Assembly (NCBI GenBank): GCA_036507695.1
Contig: DATCIR010000331.1
Span: 1-10,402 of the forward strand
Origin: JAKEGK01 sp036507695
Lineage (GTDB): Bacteria; Pseudomonadota; Gammaproteobacteria; SZUA-152
Length of the DNA stretch: 10,402 nt
Direction of reading: 5' to 3'
Shown here piece by piece: positions 1 through 6,264 of the stretch; position 1 is the first letter of the stretch; the number at the start of each line of letters is the position of its first letter. The notes under the pieces were generated by a model. The model made no database searches, was not told where the DNA came from, and saw only the letters and a program-made list of their open reading frames with translations. A program made the translations under genes and the position numbers.

Positions 1-322
1 ACTCCAATAGCAGCAGCGTAAGAGGATAGCTGCCGTGCATTCCCGAATTGGTGTTTCCCGTGAGGTTGAAAGTTGTGTTCCATACCGGAATTTTTCGGTC
101 GTTCCGGCAGAAGCCGGGCTTAATCATTATGATGGCTGCGCAGTGGTTTAAAAAACAAAAATAAGGGTCTTCCGAATAATCAGTGGGCAACTCAACGCCG
201 ATATTAAACGCAAAGACGCAGTGGCGCAAAGGGCGACGGGTTATTTTAAAGAATTGTATAGGTTGGTATTTTGGACTCCAATATGACAGATCAATAACGT
301 CTCGCGGCAGATACGACTGCAT
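1..322 (-). other. Open minus-strand frame running off the left edge, doubtful
   Basis: On the - strand one frame is free of stops from a stop at 350-352 down to the window edge, with possible ATG starts at 320-322 and 38-40. The translation from the first start is not recognisable and runs through the repeat-like 'gcgcaaag' sequence, so most of it is probably non-coding. The last part, from the ATG at 38-40, reads MHGSYPLTLLLLE and could be the beginning of a signal peptide of a gene lying mostly outside the window. No good ribosome binding site precedes either start. I record it only because the edge prevents a decision. Confidence 0.15.
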
Positions 323-351
323 GAAGTGTAATAGTTTGGATTCTTTGCGTT
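207..351. repeat. Spaced 10-bp inverted repeat
   Basis: AACGCAAAGA at 207-216 is the exact reverse complement of TCTTTGCGTT at 342-351. The 125 bp between them contain no gene that I recognise. The left arm belongs to a short motif repeated once more nearby (gcgcaaag, about 223-230). This could be a decayed small non-autonomous element or simply two copies of a common intergenic motif; no flanking target duplication is evident. Confidence 0.3.
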
Positions 352-410
352 AAAGTTATTCAGGCGTTGGGTTACCACCGTTTTTTCTGACGAGGCAAAA
401 ATAAAAATTA

Positions 411-425
411 CATAAAGTTTTTATG
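411..425. repeat. AT-rich hairpin upstream of trkH
   Basis: CATAAA (411-416) pairs with TTTATG (420-425) across a 3-base loop. A second copy of TTTATG follows at about 431-436, so alternative pairings exist. It is part of a run of about 45 AT-rich bases (about 394-437). It might mark the end of an upstream transcript or a regulatory region, but there is no strong GC stem followed by a T run, so it is not called a terminator. Confidence 0.3.
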
Positions 426-664
426 AAATTTTTATGTGACCGGACCCGCGGCTATGCCGATAATTGACGTAGCTATAACGTGATGGCAAACGGTTTTAAT
501 GAATCTCCCGATGAATTTTACTTCCGCTAATGACGTGCCTTTCCGCTGTCCGCTGCCCTAGCCAGCCTATCTCATTGACAATGAAATCTCTAACTCATTC
601 GAGTGACCAGGCAAGATACCTGTTATTCCACTGCATGCCGGGCCGTTAAGCAACTGTTGATTGT

Positions 665-2110
665 ATGCATTGGCGCGCGATTATACGATTATTCGGTATT
701 TTGCTGCTGCTCTACAGCGTAAGTTTTCTGCCCTCGATTATTATCGCCTTGCTGTACCAGGACGGGCAATGGGATATTTTCGGCGTTTCCTTTGTGATTA
801 CCGCCACAGCCGGGCTGGCGCTGTGGTTGCCTAACGCCCGGCAACAAAGCGAACTGTCCGTGCGCGATGGATTCCTCGTGGTGGCTTTGTTCTGGGTGAT
901 GTTAGGCGCCGCCGGGGCGTTACCGTTTATTCTCGGGCTGCATCTGACTGTGACCGACGCTGTGTTCGAATCCGTATCCGGATTTACCACCACCGGCGCG
1001 ACGGTCATCGTGGGACTGGATCAGCTGCCGCGTTCCATTCTGTATCACCGGCAGCAAATCCAGTTGCTCGGTGGCATGGGCATCGTCGTTCTGGCGGTCG
1101 CTATCCTGCCTTTGTTAGGGGTGGGTGGTATGAAGCTGTACCGGGCGGAAACGTCGGGAGTCACCAAACACGAAAAACTGACCCCCCGGATCGCGGAAAC
1201 AGCACGCGTTTTATGGACCATATACCTCGTGCTTACTATCGCTTGCGCCCTGGCCTATTGGCTCGCCGGCATGGATCTGTTTGACGCGGTGGGTCATTCG
1301 TTCGCGACCATTTCCACCGCCGGGTTCTCGACGCACGATGCGAGCATCGGTTACTATAACAGCCCCGTTATTGAGCTCATTGCCGTGGTCTTTATGCTGG
1401 CCGGCGGCGTGAACTTCGCCATTCATTTCATTGCCTGGCGGCATATGGCCATCCATCCCTATACCACCGATGTGGAGGTTCGGGGTTTCATCCTGATCTT
1501 TTTATTCTCGACCCTGTTCGTCGCCGCCAGTCTCTATTGGACCGGCGCTTACACGGGGACCTGGGACTCAGTGCGGTATGCGATGTTCCAGGTTGCCTCG
1601 ATTCTTACCACCACCGGATTTGGCACGGCCACGTTCGCGGAGTGGCCACTGCATATTCCGCTGATTCTGGTCATGCTCGCCTTCACCGGCGGTTGCGGCG
1701 GCTCGACCTCAGGCGGGATCAAGGTGCTGCGCATTATCCTGCTCGCCAAACTGGGTGTGCGGCAGCTTTTCCTGCTGGTCCATCCGCAAGCCGTAGCGCC
1801 GGTTAAGCTGGGTAAGCGGCCGGTATCAGATGATGTACTGTTTTCGGTGTGGGGGTTTTACGTGCTGTACATCGTCACCTCGCTGCTACTCACCGTCGCG
1901 ATGATGGCCGCCGGGCTGGACCTTGAATCCGCCTTCGGCGCCGTGGTTGCCACCATCAATTTGCTCGGTCCGGGGCTGGGCGAGGTGGCGAGCACCTTTG
2001 CAACCGTCAATCCAGTGGTCAAGTGGTTGGGCATCTTCGGCATGCTCGTGGGACGGCTGGAAGTTTTCACCTTGTTGATCCTGTTCCTCCCGGCATACTG
2101 GCGTCACTGA
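665..2110 (+). CDS. trkH: Trk potassium uptake system membrane protein TrkH
   Basis: Channel subunit of the Trk K+ uptake system in the inner membrane; it works with the cytoplasmic nucleotide-binding gate TrkA, which is not in this window. The 481 residues match the length of E. coli TrkH (483 aa) and follow it from the first residues (MHWRAI against MHFRAI) to the C-terminal GRLEVFTL and final YWRH. The four selectivity-filter loops are visible: TTTGAT at 108-113, STAGFST at 217-223, TTTGFGT at 315-321 and LLGPGLGEV at 433-441. Each keeps its filter glycine. FTGGCGGSTSGG at 340-351 is the conserved segment before the lysine-containing loop. The start is fixed: an in-frame TAA lies at 647-649 and no other start codon follows it before the ATG. 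The ribosome binding site is weak. The gene is monocistronic as far as seen, 170 bp before the next gene. Confidence 0.97.
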   Translation: MHWRAIIRLFGILLLLYSVSFLPSIIIALLYQDGQWDIFGVSFVITATAGLALWLPNARQQSELSVRDGFLVVALFWVMLGAAGALPFILGLHLTVTDAVFESVSGFTTTGATVIVGLDQLPRSILYHRQQIQLLGGMGIVVLAVAILPLLGVGGMKLYRAETSGVTKHEKLTPRIAETARVLWTIYLVLTIACALAYWLAGMDLFDAVGHSFATISTAGFSTHDASIGYYNSPVIELIAVVFMLAGGVNFAIHFIAWRHMAIHPYTTDVEVRGFILIFLFSTLFVAASLYWTGAYTGTWDSVRYAMFQVASILTTTGFGTATFAEWPLHIPLILVMLAFTGGCGGSTSGGIKVLRIILLAKLGVRQLFLLVHPQAVAPVKLGKRPVSDDVLFSVWGFYVLYIVTSLLLTVAMMAAGLDLESAFGAVVATINLLGPGLGEVASTFATVNPVVKWLGIFGMLVGRLEVFTLLILFLPAYWRH

Positions 2111-2206
2111 GCGCCGGCGCCGGTTCATCTGCAGTCATCCCAAAAGTCCTTCCCGCTTTTATCCGAAACGGGCAGCGTCACTCCGAGTATGCGCTGGGTG
2201 GGGAAT

Positions 2207-2262
2207 TATGATGTTTCATACTTGAATTTTTACGTTTTAGGTATCTATACTGAAACATCTTA
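2207..2262. promoter_or_regulatory. Pair of inverted operator-like half-sites flanking the operon promoter
   Basis: GATGTTTCA at 2210-2218 is the exact reverse complement of TGAAACATC at 2251-2259. The match extends outward as TATGATGTTTCA (2207-2218) against TTA-ended TGAAACATCTTA (2251-2262), 11 of 12 pairs. The centres are 41 bp apart, close to four helical turns. The left arm lies just upstream of the -35 hexamer and the right arm overlaps the end of the -10 hexamer and the expected transcription start. This position suits a repressor that binds both arms, possibly with looping or wrapping. The likely binder, by position only, is the XRE protein encoded 22 bp downstream. The repeat is seen directly; its role is inferred. 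Confidence 0.6.
2222..2251 (+). promoter_or_regulatory. Sigma-70 type promoter of the xre-hyf operon
   Basis: The hexamers are TTGAAT at 2222-2227 and TATACT at 2246-2251, separated by 18 bp. Each differs from consensus at one or two positions. Transcription would start near 2258, giving a leader of about 23 bases before the xre start codon. The sequence GTATCTATAC (2241-2250), itself partly symmetric, overlaps the -10. It is the only good promoter candidate before the seven-gene array, so it probably drives all of it. Confidence 0.65.
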
Positions 2263-2280
2263 TATGGAGCCACCCCAACC

Positions 2281-2559
2281 ATGATTACCGCCGTTCAATT
2301 GCGGGCCGCCCGCGCCCTGCTGGGCATGGACCAGCGCCAACTGGCGGATGCCGCGGGCGTATCGCTGCCGACCATTCAACGCATGGAGGGCAGTGACGGG
2401 CAGGTGCGCGGTAATGTCGATTCACTGGTTAAGGTCGTGGACGCCCTGGAGAGGGCCGGGGTGGAGTTGATCGCCGACGGTGCGGCCAGTAACGACGGCG
2501 GGCGCGGGGTGCGGTTCAAGGCCAAGCCGCCATCCGCTGCGGAGGATCGCGGACCATGA
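2281..2559 (+). CDS. XRE-family helix-turn-helix transcriptional regulator
   Basis: A 92-residue DNA-binding protein with a Cro/C1-type HTH. Residues about 6-15 form the first helix (QLRAARALLG), QRQLADAAGV (19-28) the second, and LPTIQRMEG (30-38) the recognition helix. The region NVDSLVKVVDALERAGVELI (45-64) forms the following helix, and the GGRGVRF tail (72-78) is typical of this small proteobacterial XRE type. No ligand-binding domain is present. A GGAG at 2266-2269, 11 bp before the ATG, is a somewhat distant ribosome binding site. The stop codon overlaps the hyfB start (ATGA at 2556-2559), so the regulator is the first cistron of the operon and its translation is probably coupled to hyfB. 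It most likely acts on its own promoter. The signal it senses is unknown. Confidence 0.92.
   Translation: MITAVQLRAARALLGMDQRQLADAAGVSLPTIQRMEGSDGQVRGNVDSLVKVVDALERAGVELIADGAASNDGGRGVRFKAKPPSAAEDRGP
2541..2545 (+). promoter_or_regulatory. Ribosome binding site of hyfB
   Basis: GGAGG lies 10 bases before the ATG at 2556, inside the end of the xre gene. It is a strong Shine-Dalgarno sequence at usable spacing and supports starting hyfB upstream of the tandem repeats rather than at the internal Met at residue 20. Confidence 0.7.
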
Positions 2560-4634
2560 CCGCAACACTGTGGTCTTCAACGACGTGGTTTTCAACGCCG
2601 TGGTTTTCAACAATGTGGTCTTCAACAACGTGGTCCTCAACACTCTGGTGGGCCGGGGCCGCCGTCGGGTTGGCGTTGCTATCGGCGCTGTTATCGCTGT
2701 TCACAGCCTGGAAGCCGCGATTGCTGCGCTCGGTGGTGATGCCGGTGTTTGCGCTGGCGGGCCTGGCGGCGCTGATTGCCGGCTTGCTGGCCTTGATTAC
2801 CGGCAGCGTGGCGACGGCGGAGCTGCCCCTGGGCTTGCCGTGGCTGCCGTGGCGCGTGCGGCTGGACGCCCTGGCCGGGTTCTTTTTTTGCGTCATCGGC
2901 GTGGTGAGTTTCGCGGTCGGGCTCTACGCGCCGGGTTATGTGCGCGGATTTGAACACGCCCGCGACCCACTGCCAGCGTTAGGCGGTTTTACCGGCCTGT
3001 TTCTCACCGGCATGCTGCTGGTGGTGCTGGCCGATGATGCTTTCCTGTTCATGGTGGCCTGGGAATTAATGTCATTGTCCAGCTACTTCCTGGTGGTGTT
3101 TCATCACGACCAGGCCGCCAACCGGCGCGCCGCATTCCTGTACCTGCTCATGGCCCACATCGCGGGCCTCGCTATCCTGCTGGCATTCGGCGTGATGGCT
3201 TCCTTTGGCGGGGATTTTGGCTTTGACGCCATGCGCGGCGCCGAGCTGTCCTTCGCCTGGGCCAGCGCGGCCTTTGTGCTGGCGTTTTTCGGTTTCGGCA
3301 CCAAGGCCGGCCTGGTGCCCGTGCATGCCTGGCTGCCGGAGGCCCATCCCGTCGCGCCCTCGCATATCTCCGCGCTGATGTCCGGCGTAATGCTGAAAGT
3401 GGCGGTCTATGGTTTCATCCGCGTGGTGTTCGATCTCATTGGCGAGTTTCATTGGCAGTGGGGCGTCATAGTGCTGGCCATCGGCAGCGTATCGGCCTTG
3501 CTGGGCGTGCTCTACGCGCTGATGCAGCATGATCTCAAACGCCTGTTGGCCTATTCATCCGTGGAGAACATCGGCATCATCTTCATCGGTTTGGGGCTGG
3601 CATTGCTGTTCCTGGCCAACGGCCGCGTTATTATCGGCACGGTCGCGTTTGTCGCCGCGCTGTATCACACCATCAATCACGCCCTGTTCAAGGGACTGTT
3701 GTTCATGGGCGCGGGCGCCATCCTGCACACGGCTAACGAACATGACCTGGATAAAATGGGCGGCCTGCTGCGGCGCATGCCCTGGACCGGATCCTTTTTC
3801 CTGATCGGTTGCCTGTCCATTTCCGCTTTGCCGCCGTTCAACGGCTTCGTTTCCGAATGGTTCACCTTCCAGGCGGCGTTGCAGGCCTGGCAGCTGGAAA
3901 GCGGCGTGCTGCGCAGTATAGTACCCATCGCCGCGGCGGTGCTGGCGTTGACGGGCGCGCTGGCGGCGGCGTGCTTTGTCAGGGTCTATGGCGTGGCTTT
4001 CCTGGGACAGGCAAGAAGCCGCCCGGTGCGCCGCGCCGGGGCCGTGCCGCTGAGTATGCGTGTTGGCCAGGGCGTGTTGGCCTTGTTGTGCCTGTTGCTG
4101 GGCGTGTTGCCAACAACATTCATTGACTTGTTCAATGTAGTGCCGCAACAAGTGCTGGGTCATGGCCTGGCCCACGCCACCAGTCAGGGCTGGCTGTGGC
4201 TGACGCCGGTGTCGCCCAAAACGGCCAGTTATGGCGCGCCGCTGGCGGCGCTGGCCTTATTCGCGGTGATCGGCCTCGGATGGTGGCTGTTGGAGCGCGG
4301 TAAACGGCGCAGCCGCCGTTGCGACGCCTGGGATTGCGGCTTCGCGCCACCGACGATGGCCATGCAGTACACCGCCACGGCGTTCGCGCAACCAATCCGC
4401 CGCGTGTTTGGCCTGCTGTTTCATATTGACGAAGCCGTGGAGCCGCAACAAGACGGCCGCCTGCGTCATCGACTGCAGATAACGGACAGACTGTGGGGCT
4501 TGCTTTATCTGCCGGTGGCGCGCGCGGTGGAAAAAGCCGCGCGCCGGGTGGTGCGTTTACAGTCCGGCAACGTGCGGGTGTATCTCGGCTGGACGCTGGC
4601 AACCTTGTTGGGGCTGTTATGGATCATGGCATGA
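2556..4634 (+). CDS. hyfB: Hydrogenase-4 component B-like antiporter subunit
   Basis: A polytopic membrane subunit related to Mrp antiporters and NuoL, expected to translocate H+ or Na+. It has 692 residues; E. coli HyfB has about 672. The pumping residues are in place: Glu170 in VAWELMSLSSY, Lys250 in GFGTKAGLVPVHAWLP, Lys281 in SGVMLKVAVYG, Lys379 in NHALFKGLLF, and Glu434 in GFVSEWF. The C-terminal CDAWDCGF (589-596) and final membrane helix are typical of HyfB/HycC. Residues 6-30 are a pentapeptide tandem repeat, W-(S/F)-S-T-x, that adds about 25 residues before the first membrane helix and is not a normal part of the family. The start overlaps the xre stop by ATGA and has a good Shine-Dalgarno; Met20 (codon at 2613) is the main alternative. 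The stop overlaps the hyfC start. Confidence 0.95.
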   Translation: MTATLWSSTTWFSTPWFSTMWSSTTWSSTLWWAGAAVGLALLSALLSLFTAWKPRLLRSVVMPVFALAGLAALIAGLLALITGSVATAELPLGLPWLPWRVRLDALAGFFFCVIGVVSFAVGLYAPGYVRGFEHARDPLPALGGFTGLFLTGMLLVVLADDAFLFMVAWELMSLSSYFLVVFHHDQAANRRAAFLYLLMAHIAGLAILLAFGVMASFGGDFGFDAMRGAELSFAWASAAFVLAFFGFGTKAGLVPVHAWLPEAHPVAPSHISALMSGVMLKVAVYGFIRVVFDLIGEFHWQWGVIVLAIGSVSALLGVLYALMQHDLKRLLAYSSVENIGIIFIGLGLALLFLANGRVIIGTVAFVAALYHTINHALFKGLLFMGAGAILHTANEHDLDKMGGLLRRMPWTGSFFLIGCLSISALPPFNGFVSEWFTFQAALQAWQLESGVLRSIVPIAAAVLALTGALAAACFVRVYGVAFLGQARSRPVRRAGAVPLSMRVGQGVLALLCLLLGVLPTTFIDLFNVVPQQVLGHGLAHATSQGWLWLTPVSPKTASYGAPLAALALFAVIGLGWWLLERGKRRSRRCDAWDCGFAPPTMAMQYTATAFAQPIRRVFGLLFHIDEAVEPQQDGRLRHRLQITDRLWGLLYLPVARAVEKAARRVVRLQSGNVRVYLGWTLATLLGLLWIMA
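2571..2645 (+). repeat. Five 15-bp tandem repeats within the start of hyfB
   Basis: Five units start at 2571, 2586, 2601, 2616 and 2631, with the pattern TGGTYTTCAACRMYG. A partial copy (gcaacactg) ends at 2570 and a final TGG follows at 2646. Each unit differs from its neighbours at a few bases only. Because the unit is a multiple of three, copy-number change would add or remove five residues without shifting the frame. In the hyfB frame a unit reads W-S/F-S-T-x. Confidence 0.9.
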
Positions 4635-5584
4635 ACGCTTCATCCTGGGTGCTGTTGCCGATACAGGCGCTGCTGTATATCGCGCTCGCTCCGCTGTTGG
4701 CGGGTTGGGTGCGTAAAATAAAAGCCCGCTTGCAAAACCGCCGCGGCGCGCCCATTTGGCAGCCTTACCGGGATATTTACAAGCTATTTACCAAGGAAAC
4801 CCGTATCGCGCATACCGCCTCGCCGCTGTTTGGTATCGCGCCCTACGTGGTGTTTTCCGCCACCTTACTGGCCGTGACCGCGGTGCCTTTACTTTCAATT
4901 GCTTCGCCGGCGTCCGCCATTGCCGATGTCATTGTTATCGCCGGCCTGTTGGCGCTGGCGCGATTTTTTCTTAGCCTGGCCGGTATGGACGTGGGCACGG
5001 CCTTCGGCGGCATGGGCGCATCGCGGGAGATGTTTGTTTCGGCGCTGGCGGAGCCCGCCATGTTAATGGCGGTGTTTACGCTGGCGATGACGGCGCATAG
5101 CACCAACCTCGCCAGCGTGGTGGACTATCAGTTGCACAACGGCGAAATTTTACGGCCCTCCTATATGTTCGCCCTGGCGGGACTGGTGCTGGTGGCCATC
5201 GCCGAAACCGGGCGCATACCGGTGGATAATCCGGCGACGCATCTGGAACTCACCATGATTCATGAAGCCATGATCCTGGAATATTCGGGAAGACATCTGG
5301 CAATGATGGATTGGGCGGCGCAATTAAAGCTGCTGTTATATGGCGTACTGCTGGCTAATGTGTTTTTCCCCTGGGGAATCGCGCAGGAAATGAGCGCCGC
5401 GGCGCTGAGTGTGGCTTTCGCGGTGATCGTTCTCAAGCTCGCCTTGCTCGGCGTACTGCTGGCGGTGAGTGAAACCGTGCTGGCGAAAATGCGCGTGTTC
5501 CGGGTAACGGCCTTTCTCAATTTGGCGTTGTTGTTCGCCTTGCTCGGACTGCTCAGCCACGTGATCCTGGAGGTGGGCGCATGA
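4631..5584 (+). CDS. hyfC: Hydrogenase-4 component C-like membrane anchor (NuoH family)
   Basis: A 317-residue membrane subunit of the NuoH/HyfC/HycD family. It anchors the peripheral HyfG-HyfI module and carries part of the ion path that links it to the antiporter subunits. Evidence: APIWQPYRDIYKLFTKE (40-56), the family's hallmark cytoplasmic loop; FGGMGASREMFVSALAEP (125-142) with Glu141; AETGRIPVDNPATHLEL (191-207); and MIHEAMILEYSG (209-220). The acidic residues Glu192, Glu206, Glu212 and Glu217 lie where the family has its conserved glutamates. About eight membrane helices are visible. Length fits E. coli HyfC (about 320). The reading frame is open further upstream, but the ATG at 4631 overlaps the hyfB stop as ATGA and gives the expected N-terminus. 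An ATG at 4619 is the alternative. There is no strong Shine-Dalgarno, so translation probably depends on coupling. Confidence 0.94.
   Translation: MNASSWVLLPIQALLYIALAPLLAGWVRKIKARLQNRRGAPIWQPYRDIYKLFTKETRIAHTASPLFGIAPYVVFSATLLAVTAVPLLSIASPASAIADVIVIAGLLALARFFLSLAGMDVGTAFGGMGASREMFVSALAEPAMLMAVFTLAMTAHSTNLASVVDYQLHNGEILRPSYMFALAGLVLVAIAETGRIPVDNPATHLELTMIHEAMILEYSGRHLAMMDWAAQLKLLLYGVLLANVFFPWGIAQEMSAAALSVAFAVIVLKLALLGVLLAVSETVLAKMRVFRVTAFLNLALLFALLGLLSHVILEVGA
5569..5573 (+). promoter_or_regulatory. Ribosome binding site of hyfE
   Basis: GGAGG lies 7 bases before the ATG at 5581, inside the end of hyfC. Together with the ATGA overlap it fixes the hyfE start. Confidence 0.7.
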
Positions 5585-6264
5585 ATCTGGAGCATTTGTC
5601 GTTGTTGCAGCAACTGATGATCGTGTTGGCGGCGGTGGTATTGTTCACCTCCTTCGTGCTGCTGGAACAGGCGCGGCTGGTGGCGGCTATTCATGTATTT
5701 GCCTGGCAGGGTGTGCTGGTTTCACTGGTGACGGCCATCGTTGCCGCCAGTGGCGGGCTCCTGCATTTGTTTTTTTCCGCGGCGCTTACTTTTGGCCTAA
5801 AAGCCTTGCTCATCCCCTGGATGTTGCACCGCCTGGTGCGCCGCCTTCAGTTGGATCGGCATCGCGAACCCTTGCCGCGTCCCGCCCTGGTGGTCATGGC
5901 CGCGCTGGCCTTGGTGATCTTCAGCTATTGGCTGGTGCTGCCCATCGTGCAGGAGGAATTGATATTTACCCGTAACATCGTCGCCGTCAGCCTGGCCGTG
6001 GTGCTGATCGGATTATTGATGATGGTAATCCGCACCCAGGCGGTGGCGCAGGTGCTGGGTTTTATGTCGATGGAAAACGGGCTGTTTCTGGCGGCGGTTT
6101 CCGCCACCGGCGGCATGCCCTTGGTGGTGGAACTGGGCGTCGCTTTCGACGTGCTGGTGGCCATGGTATTGTTCGGCGTGTTTTTCTTCCAGATTCGCGA
6201 GAGTATCGATTCCCTGGACGTGGACCGCATGAACCGGTTAACGGAACGGGCCGACGACCAATGA
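5581..6264 (+). CDS. hyfE: Hydrogenase-4 component E-like membrane subunit
   Basis: A 227-residue membrane protein of the HyfE family with about seven helices; E. coli HyfE has 216. The C-terminal half resembles NuoK: QVLGFMSMENGLFL (157-170) carries Glu165, and MPLVVELGVAFDVLVAMV (179-196) carries Glu184 and Asp190. Glu165 and Glu184 correspond to the two membrane glutamates of NuoK, which link the NuoH-like subunit to the antiporters. The family-typical ending SLDVDRMNRL (211-220) is present, matching the 'LDVNNL' ending of the E. coli protein. The middle has a short basic cytoplasmic loop (HRLVRRLQLDRHR, 83-95). The start is overlapped by the hyfC stop (ATGA) and the stop by the hyfF start (ATGA). 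Confidence 0.93.
   Translation: MNLEHLSLLQQLMIVLAAVVLFTSFVLLEQARLVAAIHVFAWQGVLVSLVTAIVAASGGLLHLFFSAALTFGLKALLIPWMLHRLVRRLQLDRHREPLPRPALVVMAALALVIFSYWLVLPIVQEELIFTRNIVAVSLAVVLIGLLMMVIRTQAVAQVLGFMSMENGLFLAAVSATGGMPLVVELGVAFDVLVAMVLFGVFFFQIRESIDSLDVDRMNRLTERADDQ

Larger units (their letters stand above)
1..664. other. Left intergenic region without a convincing gene
   Basis: All three + strand frames are closed within the first 27 bases, so no upstream + strand gene reaches past there. The region is clearly AT-richer than the genes that follow. It contains a stretch of the kind 'cgcaaagacgca...gcgcaaag' at about 207-235, similar to short dispersed sequences I know from many proteobacterial intergenic regions. 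It also contains a 10-bp inverted repeat (207-216 against 342-351) and an AT-rich hairpin near 411-425. A consensus -35 hexamer TTGACA lies at 575-580 but has no good -10 at the right distance. The promoter of the downstream trkH must lie in this region or upstream, but I cannot place it. Confidence 0.6.
2111..2280. other. Intergenic region between trkH and the hyf operon
   Basis: The first part holds a GC-rich palindrome (GCGCCGGCGC, 2111-2120) directly after the trkH stop, which has no loop and no T run, and a weak AAAAG/CTTTT pairing (2142-2146 with 2156-2160). Neither is a convincing terminator. The second part (2207-2262) is AT-rich and carries the promoter and operator-like half-sites described separately. 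Confidence 0.6.

Noticed and set aside
483..530. 15-codon ORF (MANGFNESPDEFYFR) upstream of trkH, possible leader peptide
   Set aside because: No ribosome binding site, no attenuator-like hairpins after it and no runs of a single amino acid; chance is more likely.
575..600. Consensus -35 hexamer TTGACA as trkH promoter
   Set aside because: The position 17 bp downstream (around 598-603) has no -10-like sequence, so the promoter cannot be supported.
2111..2160. Rho-independent terminator after trkH
   Set aside because: The GC-rich palindrome has no loop and no T run, and the AAAAG/CTTTT pairing is only 5 bp with a 9-base loop.
2571..2645. CRISPR-like repeat array
   Set aside because: Units are 15 bp, contiguous and without spacers, and they lie in frame inside a gene.
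2480..2953. Overlapping 157-residue + strand frame through the repeat, and 126-residue - strand frame with KTT repeats
   Set aside because: Both are shadows of the 15-bp tandem repeat and hyfB; neither has family features beyond the repeat, and hyfB in the third frame is a full-length recognised protein.
4493..4630. Longer N-terminus for hyfC starting at 4493
   Set aside because: It would overlap hyfB by about 140 bp and adds arginine/glycine-rich sequence not found in the family; the ATG at 4631 matches the family N-terminus and the ATGA pattern.
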